A stretch of DNA of 64,000 nucleotides from Solen grandis (Eukaryota > Mollusca > Bivalvia > Adapedonta > Solenidae): positions 34,671,874 to 34,735,873 of the forward strand of contig CM037787.1 in the NCBI GenBank assembly GCA_021229015.1, given 5' to 3'. Made by a program: the position numbers and the translations under genes. Under the pieces are notes generated by a model. It was not told the origin of the DNA. It searched no databases and worked only from the letters and a program-made list of their open reading frames with translations. This document shows positions 24,201 to 39,200 of this stretch, piece after piece; within the stretch, counting starts at the first letter, position 1; every line of letters begins with the position of its first letter.

Positions 24201-27200
24201 ATTTTAATTAAGGTAGGTGTGTGTTTTTGGTGAATGATTTTAATATGCATCGGATTGTTTCGTTGTCTTCTTTGGCAGTGTTGAATAACTTTTTTCTTTC
24301 TAGAATCTTGTATTCTTGGATGGTCATATATGTTTTAATTAATGTACATTTTTGATATTTTTTCTTTTACCATTTTTTTAAGTATGGGATTCCTGAAAAC
24401 TCCAAATGTCTCAATAACAATCAAACTGGCCAGTAAAGTCATTATCCTAAGACATATAAAAGAATTACAAAGTCACCTTATACTGTTATGTATATGGTCA
24501 TATGTGCTGATAATTGTTGCATGCTTAAGATTCATGCTTCACCAATAATATAAAATGGGCACAAGGTGCAATAATTTGGTGGTCTTATACATGTAGCACA
24601 TTTAAAGCTTTGTGGTACTAACCAGATGCAGATGAATTTTACCTAAGTCAATATTACAAAAACACAGTAGTGTGTGTCTTGGAAATTTTTCTGTGATTGT
24701 GTGAAGCAAACACTGGATATTATGCATTTCATTGCAATTGACCAGTGAAAATATAAAAACATGCTGATAACTGTAACCTGCTGATAATTAAGCACTTGCT
24801 CTAATTAAATGATAGGTCCAAATAAATAAAAAAAAAAACCAAAAAAACAATAGCTGTCAAGCTGCAAGCATATCTTAAAAATTTCCAGTATTATTGATTC
24901 ATAGATAATCTTTAAAACACCACACGCTTAATACCTCTACAGCTAGATTCTAAATCACATCAATATGTTCTGTATAAGTGTTCTTGTTTAAACATTGATT
25001 TGCCTTATTCTGCAGGAGTCATTAATAGACGCAGTAGACCGGAAGATTGAATGTCTGTTGAAAGACTGGCACCAGAATGCAGACATGCTCTTCAGTATAC
25101 ATCCTGTGGATGGCAGCTTCTTAGTCTGGTGAGAATGTTTGTCCTAGTTGCTTGTAACCTTGTGATTCATGACTGAATAGTCCTGTCTGTATTCAGTTTA
25201 TCAGGATAATATGCACATAGCTTGCCATGTAAGACAACTTGTGTAGGTTGTGTTGTAAACATGACTTGCATTCTAAATGGTCATTTATATGTTAAACCAT
25301 ATTATGATTTATAAAGTTTACATTCTGGTTTGAAAATTTTGTCCTTTTATTAACACATTTTTAGTACAGTCAACCCTTTGATACACTGGCAGTGTTTGTA
25401 AATCTTGATTTTGCCAATGTATCGAGAATTGCTGCTGATACCAGAAGCCAATTTGCTGTTGATAAGATCTGTCACATGACTTTTAGTGCCGAAAAAGTAT
25501 TCCATTGTATCGAATGCCGATGTATCTAGGGTTGACTGTATAAATAGTTTGGAAGGACTTGTGACATTATCTATATATTCACAGATTTCCTCATAAAGAA
25601 TCAGTATTCTTGTTTTTTCAGTGTTATATTTTTTATGCTCCCAGAAGGGAGAGCATATAGTTGCTGCTTTTTTCTGTCCGTCCGTCCAGACCATCTGTCT
25701 TTCATAATTTTGTCTAAAGCATAACACAAAAACTGTAAAAGGTATGGATATGAAACTTCAAAGTTAGATAGATCTTAATGAGGTGAAGTGCATTGTACAA
25801 GAACCACAACTCTGCTTTGCATAATTTAGGAGTTATTGCCCTTTGTTATTTTCCATGTTTAAATTTTGTCTGGAGCATAGCACAAAAACTCTAAGAGGTA
25901 TCAACATGAAACTTCATATTTAGATAGATCTTAATGAGGAGAAATGCAGCGTACAAGAACCACAAACCACAATTCTGTTTTGCATAATTTTGGAGTTATT
26001 GCCCTTTGCTATTTTTCATACTTATATGTTGTCCATTTGGATTGGAGCAAAATATTACTTTTTTCAAGTAAGAAACTGTATGTTTAACCAAAATAAAGCA
26101 GTATGTATTGGTTTACTTGATGTTTCTTTCATTACATTGCAGATATTGAGTTGTTTTTTTTTAATGTTAGGAACTTGAGTTAGATAGCTAGAAAGATCTC
26201 CTTGAGTTGATGTGCAGTACACAAAAGTACATTTTTTTCATTTGTAATACTGTATTATAATATTTAGTTAAACACACATATTTGAAAGAAGTATTAAAAA
26301 AAAAGCCCTTTTGGAACTAGCATTTATTTGGGGAGCATCCATTGGTTCTTCTGATTCTCTTGTTTTTATATATTGGGTATATCTGTTTCAGGCATGTTGA
26401 TTGGTTGGATGAGTTTACACCCTACTCTTTCCGACAAGCCCAGGTCAGTTTCTCTTCACGCCTCCCCCATGCGTTCCCAATCCCAGATGCCCGGTCCATG
26501 TCCAGCAATCTGCTTATGTATTGCAACTACAGTAAGATGGACATCAAGTCAGCCATGAAGATGTGCGAGAGTGACCATAAAGTGGAGATGCGGTCCAAAC
26601 ATCAATCATCAGCGGCAACCGGAAAATCATCACCGGGTCAGAATGATAACATGCTGATCCCAAATGTGTTAATGATCTCCAAACATTCCAGTGGCTCTCT
26701 GAACCAGTGGCAGATCAGTTTTATGGAGGAATCAAAGTTCAAGGCAGTCGTCAGTGTAGCACATGCTTCAAGAGCTTGCGGGCATCGGTTCCGGACAAAT
26801 TCAGCCACATGCCATCCGGCTCTGCCATTGCTGATAACAACCTCACAGCTTAAAATGCCAAAAAACAAAGACTCTGAAGGGATGTATGCTTTAAATGAAG
26901 ATGATGATGAGAATGATGTCAACAAGACGGGCTTTGTGTATTGCAGTGAGCTCATCCTCTGGAGGGTGGACCCTGTTGGCCCCCTGTCCAAGTCTGGTGG
27001 GATTGTGGAACTGGCCAAAATAAATTCTACAAAATTGTCAGCCTTCTGTAATGTGGCATGGGTACCAACATTGTTGCCAAGGTAAAGTGAAACTGCATTT
27101 TATGTAGACATCAAAATCCTTCATAAAACATTTAGAAAACATTTAGATTAGTTAATGCTCTTGCAAGCATGTGGAAATTACTCCTTGATACATGAAGTAA

Positions 27201-30200
27201 GTTATTTTGATAGGGTTTTTTGTATATTATAATTATCCTTGTTTGTGACTTTATCAATTACTCAACAGTGCTTACTTGGAATGTCGTACAACAGAAATAT
27301 AAGGAAAAAAAGCTTATCTCTGACAAGGAACTTGAATCCAAAACACTCTTGTTTAAGGGCCAAAATCTCCAAGTTATGATTATCACTATTTCAGCTCAGT
27401 ACTAGGGCCCTACAGCAACTCACCATGCACCCTGTTTGTAGCCTCAGATGGGGACTGTCTACGATTGTACCAGGCTGTTATTGACGCTCGCTCGTTACTG
27501 ATGGAGATGAACGCCAGGAAAGAAGTTAGCAACATATAAATTATTCACTTTTTTTGCATTTACAAAGGAACAATTTTTCCTCCAGTGCACTTGATTCAGT
27601 GTATCTTCATTTAAATGTAGCCACATTTTCACTACCATGTGTTTATTGTATAAATGCTGTTCATTATAAAGCACATATGTTTTCCATTTCATTTGTCAAG
27701 TAAATGGTCTTTGAATTGTTAAATACATTAATAAAGATGCTCAACTTTAACCGTTATCAAGTACATCAAGTATTAAGATATTTGTTTTGTTCCAGTCCAT
27801 GAGTTTCTCCAGTATGACCAGTTCTGGATACAGTCTTGAGATGAACGATCCGCCAGCAGAACTGTTTAACATCGTCAGCGTCCAGTCATCAGCCCGACCA
27901 GGCTGTATCATTGAGCTTGAACCCTTCACTGATGCCCAGCAGGTATGGTTGTTTCCTCTACTCTAAACACTAGAGTGAGCTGTTTTAATCACACAAGATA
28001 TTTTCCTGGCACTTAAGCATAGAGGGATGTTTAGAACTGGGGTTTGAATGATTAAAGGATCAAGCAATGGTTTGAAGATTCTTTTGTGAAAAACAGATTA
28101 TTTTTTTTCCAGGAAAATTGTTTTCAGGAATTTGCATTATATGAAAGATCTTTTATTTTAATGAAATATTTGTAAAAATAATGTATTTTTGACATGTTTA
28201 AAATAAAGTATGAAAGAACAAAAAAAAATATATATATTATTACTTATTTTCTTTCATTCATTTAACATGCTTTTTAATCATGGAATTCTTATTTGATCAT
28301 CAAAATTTTTTTTTTTGTTCAGAATTAAAATTTAAATCTGTCAATAGTCATTTTAAAATCGCATTGTTTGTCTCTAATGTACATGTATAAATACATGTTT
28401 TTTCTCCATTGTTGTTCTGATATTTTATGGGCAAAGACCTATCATTGGTAAATAGAAACTTTCATCGAAATTAAGTAACAGGATGATGCTTTGGTATGCG
28501 TATGATATAAACTAATATATTTTCTATGTGTAGCCATCCCTTCTGTCGGAAAAAGTGGTAAATTTGCTGAATGAATCTTGGTGCTGGGTTCTCTTGATCT
28601 CTGCCATGATTGTATGATTGCCTTTGAATGGCTTAATTTGTACTGGTATGCATACTGCATCTCTCATAACTAATCTGACTAAAGTACATGACCTCCAATG
28701 GTTGGAGATATACTTTAGATTGTGTCAAAAAATCTTTTAAGTATGCATGTACCCATACTGGTAATCTGGTTTGTGAGGTAAGAAGTCAAGACTGGTGAGG
28801 GGGAAATCTTTGAAACTGATAATAATGGACCTTTCTAGTGTTTTCAGATATAAATAAATTGACTGGGATAACAGGTAGCCAGTAGTTGAACTGGTTTTGC
28901 TTAAATTTTCACGGCTAAAATCTAGAAAGGTGCATTGCATATAAAAAATGAGCTTTTGTGATTGAAGTGTATATTGATTGTTCTAAAAATTTCTTCCCAG
29001 TTTCAAACTGTCTATTTTATTTCTGTGAAAAAAACACAAAAAACCCTATTATTAAGTTATTGATGGTGGCTGAGGGGAAGTCTGCTTATTTACAATATGT
29101 ACATCTAACACACTCTTGCTTATACTCTATGATTTGCCGTGATCTATGTGATGTTAGTCTGTCTCTCCTTTAACATTATCAACCCAGTTGTGGAGGGAGG
29201 GATGGAGTGTGAATATAAGAATATTACTGTAATTCCCTTAATTGTCAGTCTTTATCTTTAAGATTTCTTTTTTTTTTAAACTCTTTTTCTAGAGGGGATT
29301 AAATTGGAATTAGCATGATGCATAGCATCCCCATATTGCCATGTATTCATACCTACCTGGAATATCTTATGTGGTGGTAATGGTACATAAAAAGTACTTG
29401 GATGTCTCAAAAGGTAGCTTGGTTTGTATTTGAAACAGGTGAGTTTAAGGTCATTGTCATTATTGCTATGAAAGAGATATGATAGTTGTGCAGGTGTTTT
29501 GGTGTGAACTTGGACATGGTAGTGTTGTGGGGATATCAATCACCATCAGTGATAGCTCCAGGTTTGAGTTTTGTATATATTTCATGGTTACAGAGTGAAC
29601 GTCTTAAAAATCTATGTTGTCTGTATAGGGGTGGGCTCTGTATCGCAATACCATTTGTCTGCCATTTCATCACAATATGATTTCATCAGAATATATTGTG
29701 TTTTACATTGGTAAAAGTTTTTAGGAAATTTCCTGAATTTCAGGATTTTCAGATTGCCAAATGACTTCTTTTTCTATGAAAAAAAAAAACTATTTAAAAA
29801 ATGCTAAAATCAGGATTTTCAGTTTTTTTTTTTAATTTCCAACATCTTTCCCTTAGTTTTAGTAGCTGAATAATTTTCAAGTATTAAGTAGATCAAATAA
29901 ATAGAAACAAATAGTAAATATGTTAATACGGCATTAAATTTATGTATATTTTTTATTCTGAAGTCAATGTCACAACCTCAGGAGAACAATTGCACAATGG
30001 TTATGCAGTATAAAAAAGCTACACGTATTATGATTAAGTGGTAATGGTTACAATAAGAATGAAAGGAAACTTGAAGTCAACATATCAGTTGAAAAGTCAA
30101 GGCAAAGAATTCTGAGTTGGTATTTTACACAAAAAGCTCAAAATATGAAAATATCTTAAAATAACTTAAAAGAAGCATCCACATCTTTTATGTTTGTTTT

Positions 30201-33200
30201 GATTTTAGGCAATATACATGTATTGCAATATATCGCAATATTAGGTTCAAGTTTCCCAATATACATGTATTGCAATATCATTTTTGCCTGCAATATTGAG
30301 CCCTTTGTCTGTATTACCATTACTATCAGCTTCAGCTTTTAACTATGAAAATGGCATGGAAACATGATCTCACTGTAGCCCCCTCTCTGAAAAGTGAAAC
30401 TCACTGTCAGTACCCCCAGCCCCCTCATCCACAGCTTCGGCTTTCCTGTACCATTAACAACCAGGGAAACTCTGTGGGACTATCCCCTCCTCTCTTGAGT
30501 CAGTTTCAAGAGCTGTGTATCATAGCATGGGTCCTTAATTAAAATTGAGTCTGGGTTACTGTAAAATTATTAATTTTAGTTGATATCAAACTTTGTTGAA
30601 ATTGTAATTGATTAAAAATTTATGCATTTATGGAACAATTTAAAAAAAAATGAGAGGTCTATTAAATTGACCATTTTATTAAGTTATTATAAATTCATGT
30701 ATAAAACTTTCAGTTGCTTAATAAGCTTTCATGTTACAGAAAGTTAAATTGAATTCTAAGTGATACATATATATGAATTCATTGAAACATCTAACATTTG
30801 ACCCTCCAGATGTGGCAGCAGACACAACTCCTCCATGTGTTTCAAGAGCAGCTGATCACAGGAAAGGGTGGCAGCAAGGGTGAGTCGCCCATGGATCCCA
30901 TCGTGGACCTGAGGAACCTTGGCACATTCGAGGAGAACTTCTTCCTGGTTGTCCTAGAGAAGAACGCAACTGGAGGGTCAACCTTACACATGTGGAAAAT
31001 CACTATATCTTCATCACAGCCGGGACCTGGAAATGCTGAATGTAAGGAATTTATCTGGACTAGTTCCCCTGCTGTTAATGGATAATCTTATGTAGTGCTG
31101 ATTTTCTACTCTACATAATTATCTACATGTATTAAGTTGTTGTAAGATATTTTTCATCTTAACCCTGCTGTAAGGCCTGAATAAGGTCTTAAATGTTTCT
31201 TTTTATCATGGTTTTAAAACATGATTCCTTGCTCTCTTTAACTCATATTATCAGCATATTTTCTTCTCGCAAACTTTCCTATCATTGTGATTTTATTTTA
31301 TGAATCATAATACATGTACATATAAAGGCCTCAATTTATGCAAAACTTCCTGTACAGTTACAGGGATGGATGACAAGTCCTACATGATGGATTACACCCT
31401 TGTGGATGAGGACGGCTCCAACCCTCCGTCTAGAGGGGGCACACCAGATCCTACTAAGTCCGTTACCATGGCAAAGCTTCTCATCTCCACCACCAAGGTA
31501 ACTTTTATCCCGCTTGTATTGTTAATCTGTCACTGTAGCTAGAGTTGTCATGATTGTGGATTTAGATTTCTGTAAGCATTAAAATTGATTTCGCTTTAAG
31601 CATCCTTGATTGATATACAGTGTTAATTTAAGATTTAAACATAGTTGGAAGTCTCCCTGCTTGTAACCTGGTAACTGGAGTTTGATTTCTCAGCTGTCTA
31701 CTACATTTTCCTATTGTTATCAGACATGACTTGTTAGTCTAATTGTAGGATAGTTAGACATATTGAGGTACTAGACAGCATGGCTTTGGCTTTACTCTGC
31801 ATCTTTTACCTATCGTATGTTACCTCTTGAATGCACAGTGTTTCGGCAGAACAAATATTGTTATTTACATTGTATATGCATTCATCTCTGGTCAGTATTA
31901 AATGTGATTTAAAGTCCAGGGGGATCTCTTTATAAACATTTGTAAAACCTTGTAACAAAAATGGCTTGGAATTTGGGCACCTATGTAATATACTGACTTC
32001 TAATTAATGATGTAAGATATAGAGATATACCTCTGCACCACAAAATGAAGTGGTGGCCATAAGCTATATAGGAAATTAGTGTTTTCTCCAATCTCACCCT
32101 GGCTTATTTGGTCTGTTTTACAAAACATTAAATATCTTGTTGAGTCAAGGTGGGGGATTATAAGCCTTGGTTATAGCTCAAATAAAGAATTTGTTATGTT
32201 AATTGAAACAATTAAACATTGACACTCTTGAAATAACAAGTGTCCTACTGTTATTTCCAGGTAACATCCCAGGTGTTGCCTCTGCCAGAGGGTGTGACAG
32301 TCAGCAGTGCCAATGTTGCCGCAGGCCACCTGAGCTCCGCCTCCATTTACCCAGCATGCCTTGCTCCCTACATCCTGGTCACTGCCTGCTCTGATGGTAG
32401 CGTTAGGTGTGTAAACCCATCAATACCTTATTAATTTAAGTTACTCTGTTTGGTTTATGCCCAACTGTCCCACTTTTTGATATTTTGTTTCCCAACTGTC
32501 CCACTCAAGATTTTTAGCACCTTGCTGGGTGTGTTTTGATAAGGGATTATAATCTATTTCAAACTACAACACATTAAAATGAATTGAATTGTCAATATAT
32601 GAAGAAGTCATATCCAGTCTGAGAGACAGAGAATGGGACGAAGATGCAGAACAAGTCTGCAAAGGATTACCAACCTTCCCCTCCACCAAGTCATCTCTAT
32701 ACAGGGAAAGAGGTGCATTGAGACCGGGGATACCAAAGTCCAGGAGTGACATAGATTTGGATGGAAAATGGACTGAAACGCACACTGGTGAGCAGTTCCT
32801 ACTGGTTGATGAGGCAGAGAATGACAACAGGATGCTGATTTTTGCTACAAGAACAAATCTCCAGCATCTGGCACAGAACCCAACCATATATGGAGACGGA
32901 ACATTTTATGTGTGCCCAGACATATTCAGCCAGGTCTACACACTCCATGGATATATTGATGGACACATGTATCCGTTAGTGTTTGCCCTTCTGCCTGGAA
33001 AAAGTGAAAGGATTTACTGCAGACTTTTTCAACATCTTCAACAGAAATGCAGGGAAATAGGAATGGAACTGGGACCAGACACACTCCTGATAGACTTTGA
33101 GGCAGCAACCAAGCAGGCAGCTCGCAGAGTGTTTCCAAATGTGAATGTGAAAGGGTGTTTTTTTCATTACACACAGTGTGTTTGGCGGAAGATACAGAAG

Positions 33201-36200
33201 CTTGGCTTAGTTGGACTGTATTCTGAGAATGAGGACTTTAAGAAACTAGGAAGAAGAGCTGCAGTTCTGCCTCTAGTCCCCATACAACATGTTGAAGATG
33301 TGTGGTTTGTCGCACTGACGGATGCTGAAAATGCAGAGATTCCAGTGGATGTTTCAAGGTTCACAGACTATGTCACTGAACATTGGGTTGAGGGAGACAA
33401 GGACAACTGGAACCATTTCGAGACAGAAGGACCAAGAACAACAAACAACTTGGAAGGCTGGCACAACAAACTAAAGAAAAGTATGAGACAGTCACATCCG
33501 AACATTTACAAGTTCTTGGAAACAATACAAAGGATTGAAGCTGCCAATGCTATCAAAATTCTTCAGCACAGTGCCGGAGGAGTGAGAGAAAAGAAGAGGA
33601 GGAAATACCGACAACTTGAACAGAGACTGTCTGCCCTGAAACACAAGTACATGGCTGAAGAAATCACTGTGATGGAGTATGCCGATTGTGCATCGCATTT
33701 GATTCGGTTTGACGAGTAACTCTGTATAGAACAGATCAGTAGGGTGGAATGTCACAGTTGTTTAAATGAAATGCTTGTTTTCAAATTAAAACAAAATACA
33801 ATAAATTGTACCACATCCGAATATAGCCCTGTCTTTATTTGATTTGTTCATGACACATGAAATAAAAATAATAAATATATGAAAACATAAAGAGTTTGTT
33901 TTCTTCATTTCAGAGAGAGAGAGAGAGAATACTGACAACATCCTAAAACATAATAAGTATTATAAATACTTATTATAAATAATTTTGCTAATAGCATATA
34001 ACTTATTATAAATACTAATGCAATATATTACTAACCATACATACTATTGCAAATTGCTCTTAATAATATAAGACAATAAGACAAATAATTGCACTGAAAT
34101 ATTCCATCCATTTAGGTAAAGACTATAGTCACTCATCCATGACAGTCTATTGTTATCCAATTAAGCATGATTCCCAACTGTCCCACCTTGATTTTTACTG
34201 TTTTATATAAAAGTGGGACAGTTGGGAAGACACCCTCTGTTTAAACCTCTGCAAATGTTTTTATATTTACCACATTTTAGATAAATTGATACCATAAGTA
34301 TATGTCTGAGAGGCAATAAGTTTTCTAACATATGTTTTAAAAATATTTACTGATTCAGAGAAATGCTTAGTTACATACTTTTTCTCAGCATTTCTGGATT
34401 GTATCTGAACATTATAGCTGAAAAGGCGACACCAGGAAATGTTAGCCCTTTGTATGTTTTGACTTTCACTTAATTAGCTTATTGGACTGTGTTACATCAT
34501 GCCTGTGTGTGTGTGGCATGATAAAGTAGTTTTGTCACAAAATTTTTACCTTAACTAGTAATTGGTTCATCCTGTGTGACAAAGCAGTTAAAACAAATTT
34601 AGACATAAAACTGACCTAATTGTGTTTGTTACAAACTATGTTGTGTTATCTCCTTCTCTGCCTACAGGTTTTGGAATTGCAAGTCAACCTCGTTTGGGTC
34701 ACATCTGCTGAACATATCCAGTAATGCAGACCCACAGTTCTTCACTAAGAGCTTTGAGTTTGGAGTGGAGGAGGAGAACGGGGTGCGAAGACAGAGGAGG
34801 AAGTCCTCAGTGGCCAATCTCCTTCAGGACACCAGGTATACCTGGTCACAGTGGAAACCAATGTATGGCGAGGATCGGTCTAGTGATATCCTTATTCCAG
34901 GTGAGTTTAGTTAGTAAGTTTAAACATATTTTTTTTTTGTCAGAACATTTACAAAATAAACAAAAACAGTATCAGTATACTGCAAATATACAAATAACAA
35001 AAGAATCTGACCACAAGTTCTCACAACTTAGATATAGGCCATTCCTAAACAATATAAAGAGGCCGGTCTATGACATTGATAATTTTATGTTTGACATGTT
35101 TAATAAAAAAAAAAAAAAAAAAGAATTTGTAATTCCAGGAGAGTGTACGAGGAGATTGATAAATATTATTCATTTCGTTATTTTTTAAAGAGAAAATTTT
35201 TGTTTTTTATTTCTTGAAAGTTATTGTTTTAAATGAATTCTTTGTTTTCAAAGAGATATTTTGGAGAACAGTTCTTTGGTTCATTTCTTAGCTGCAGCTT
35301 TGGTGGTTATAAACAGACAGTTTTAGTTCGGTTTTGCTTCATGGACTATAAGAAGGCTTATTTTGATGTCTTTAAAAATGTCAGAAGGTATATTTATATC
35401 ACCAACACCAGAAGTTAATCAAAGAAAAAAATTCATGCAAAATTCATGCAAAAAAACACACAAAAAATAACATCTCAGTCTCTGTAGATCAAGTTGTGCA
35501 TGCATATTGTCTGTTTGTTTTTTTCAAATCCCATTAATTTTTAGGATATTACAATAGGTGTCAAGTTTGGTAAGCACTAGAATTTTCTTACTTATATTTT
35601 CTTAAATAAAGAGATAAAGAAGTTGTGAGTTAAAACTGGTTAAATGCATTCTTTTATATAGGTAAACCCCTGACAGTGAGCTGTGCATACACGGGGCGTG
35701 TAGCCATCGCCTACCGCAGTGGAGGCAAGAGTCAGCACGGTCCCAAGGTGGCCAGCAACCGATTCTTTAACCTCTGTGTTGCCATCTACGAGTGTGAATC
35801 AACAGGTATGTTTTTGAAGCTTTTTTGTTTGAAGTCTGAAAACTAGAATCAGTGATTTGATGTAGTGATAAACAGTCTCTATTTAGTGCAGCAAACAGTA
35901 TTAAATAATTGGATCAGCTATTAAATGACTTTGTGTGATGGGCATCATAGTTCAGTGGTAGAGTACAAAGGTTATTGATTTGAACTCTGTAAGGGGGAAT
36001 GACCCATTCATTATCTTCTCAGGCACCAAGCACTGTTCAACATGAAAATCATTAATAGGACTGGTATAAGTTCTTGATTTTCTTTTAAAATATCCATGAC
36101 CTTCCATATTGTTTTATTTTCATTATGATAAACTTTTATTCAGTTAAAATCAAATTTAATAAATCTCATCGATCGCTAAGTAGAGTCATAATAAGGCAAT

Positions 36201-39200
36201 AGCTAATCACCATGCTTCGTTTCACTGCTTTACAGGAGGTTCAGAGTGGGTCAAGGAAGACACCATTGAACTGAAGAATATTCGTATCCCTGACAGCCAT
36301 GTGGAGGTTGACCTTGACCTCAACCATGACCCCACCTTGGTCCAGGGTGACCAGGAGAGTCAGCAGACTTTGACCCCAGGCTCCAACTTCATCAACATGT
36401 GCCGCACAAAGTCGGTTCCTAGCCTGAGTGCACTAGTCTGTGCCAGACGTGAGCTTCATGATCAGGAGGATAAGGTGTGTGTTGATACGCAGGGCTTGAT
36501 TTGAAGAGAAGAAATCTGGGGGGAAAAAATCATGTCAGATCTAATGTCTTAACTTTTGTCATATCAGATGTCATATCAAATGTCATAGCAAATGTTCCAA
36601 TATAACCAAGTATGGGAAGAGAATAATTGAAACAAATTTTCACTCTTTTACATCCCTTGCTGTTATAAAGTATGAAGATATGGTAAAGCTTTTTTTGTAA
36701 CTTTTTAACCCTTTCCCTCATATAGACTCATTTTGATGCACTCAGTAGGTACCACATAAAGCCTGATCTGCAGAAAACCACAGTTAAACCTTACCAAATT
36801 TGATTATAAAGTCCTCATTTCCAGACCACTGAAGAGCAGCGAACAGAATAAAACCTGATCAGCCTGCGAGTTACTCGCAGGCTGATCTGGTTTTATGCTG
36901 TTTGCATAGGTCTTTTCATGGTGTCCTCTATGAGGGAAAGGGTTAGGAGAGGATCCTGAATGAGATATTGTACAAAAATGAAAGGAAAATGAGGTTAATA
37001 AAAAAAATAGAAAATATTTAAATTAAATAATTAAAAAAGGTATTCCAGAATAGGTTAAATATTTCAATGTTTGATCTGGCCAGTAAAGCAAAAGATGCCC
37101 TGGGACCTCTTGCTTTTATATTGACATGTTGATTTTCATTCATGCTTACAATAAGCATGTATAAAGCTGCTGTTTAAGATATTTAGAAGGAGGGGTTGTT
37201 AAATAGAAGTCAGTACAATGCCCCTCTTAATGAATCTGAAAGCTGTCCGCATTGAATGGCTTTGCTACTTATTAATTGACTGCTAGCACAATTACTTATC
37301 TTAGTTTGACATTGTAATCACTCCATACTTTTCCATCACCAGGTGGACATATTACAGCAGCAGCACCTGGTACAACTTGACTGGGTCTCAACAGAGGACG
37401 GTGCCCATATCCTGACTGTCGGCGTCGGCTCCAAGATTCTTATGTATGCACAGGTGTCCAATGACATTGTCCAGGAATCCAAGAAGGAAACAATGGAAGA
37501 CAAGACCAACCTGGCTGCCAGTGACCCGGGGTTCAAACGGTCCATCGACAGGACAAACAGGCGTGCCATGCTGCAGAAATCAAAATCTATGGTTGTGGAT
37601 GACTATCAGGAGATTCTACAGTGGATGAAGTTGCGTAGCGTAGAGCTGACGACAGCTGATGGGTTGCCTCCCCTTCCAATGCATATCTCGTGGGTGAGGG
37701 GGGGAATCCTAGTAGTCGGTATGGACAATGAGATGCATGTGTATTCTCAATGGCGATGGTCCCAGGGGGCTGGGGATCTCATGAGTCTAGATCGAAGCGA
37801 GGAAAATGATGTTCGAAGTTTTGAAGAGATGAACTTCTCTACCATTGATTTAAACAAAGAGGCAATGTTTCAAAGCAAGAAAAGCTTAGCGAATATTAAA
37901 TCCTCCATATCTGTGCCAAATTTCAAGAAAATATCCTCCCACGTGTTCAAAAAAGACTTGATGAAGAGTAGTGCAAATCTTCGGAAGAACGCCAGTAAAA
38001 ATGTGCTAGAGAGAAGTGATAGTAGTGTCAGTTTGACAGTGATACATGAGTTTGGACTGTTCGAAGCAGCGCGCCAATCTAGTCCAGTATTACCACAGTA
38101 TCATCCTAAGTCACTGATGGAATTGTTAAACTTTGGGAAAGTGAAGAGAGTGAAGGCAATCCTCGCTCATCTGGTGCGATGCATAGCAGGGCGTGAGACG
38201 ACACATGTGTCCAACGCAGATGGTGTTAACATGGATGAGAGCCGAATGTACAAACAGCGGACTGTGTCTGTGTCACAGAGCCCCGGGGACACACCCATGC
38301 TAAATGAGGAGACAACTCTGGACTACGTTGAGCTGACGTCTATCCCCCTTCTACCACTGTATGCTCTCCTGGCGGCTGATAATGAAAGCACGGCAACCGT
38401 TGACATCATCTCACACCCTGGGCAGCCCATAAGCCCAGGAGAAAAGTCCGACTACAAGGACTTGTTCAGTCAGTCCAATGTGTTTGATGAGGAAGAGCTG
38501 GACATAGATGTATTGTCTTCATCAGCAGAGAGCAAGCCACGTCTGAACAGGGCCGTGTCAACAACAGGTGCCACTGCAGCAGCGACTAATCCTAACCACT
38601 TTGGGACCGCTCAGGCAGAGATTCTTGGCAAACACCTGATCCACATGCACCTGCCAGGACTGTCAGGCCAGGATCAGATGTACCTCCTCGCCTTGGCTGA
38701 CACTGTTGCACAGACCAAAACTGACTTTGCTGATAGCTTTGAACCAAGAGGTACAGTCTTTCCTTTTATCTTGTCTTTCCATTCATGTGTGTACAAACTG
38801 GTAACTTTAAGAATTATACATTTTTTTTATTCCATGCTTTTGAGGAACAATGAACAACTTAAAAATATGGAGTCTATATCACTCTTTTCTTAACATGGTA
38901 ATGGAACATAAAATATTTGCTTTGTAATGTCTTTTGTTTTTTATACATTACAGCTGAGACAAGCTCCACACTGGGTGACATGAGCCTGGCAGCAGAGTCT
39001 CTGGATGACTGTGGACTGAGGTTCTTGCTGGCCATGCGTCACCATCACTACCTGATGCGGTCCCTGCCCCCTGTACAGAGAGTCCAGCTGGTTAAACAGG
39101 GTCTCAAGACATTCAACATTGTCTGGGCCTTCCACTCAGAGGCTATTGAGGTCAGTTGTCCGGGGTTTTTTTATTGAATAAAGAGAACTGGATTGAACTT

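Noticed and set aside
30345..30542. Possible alternative DMXL exon in a C-rich patch
   Set aside because: The flanking exons join in frame and match the family without it, and no acceptor/donor pair gives a compatible insertion that I could support.
32564..33755. Several minus-strand frames opposite the MULE transposase
   Set aside because: Antisense shadows; the plus frame contains the ordered catalytic motifs.
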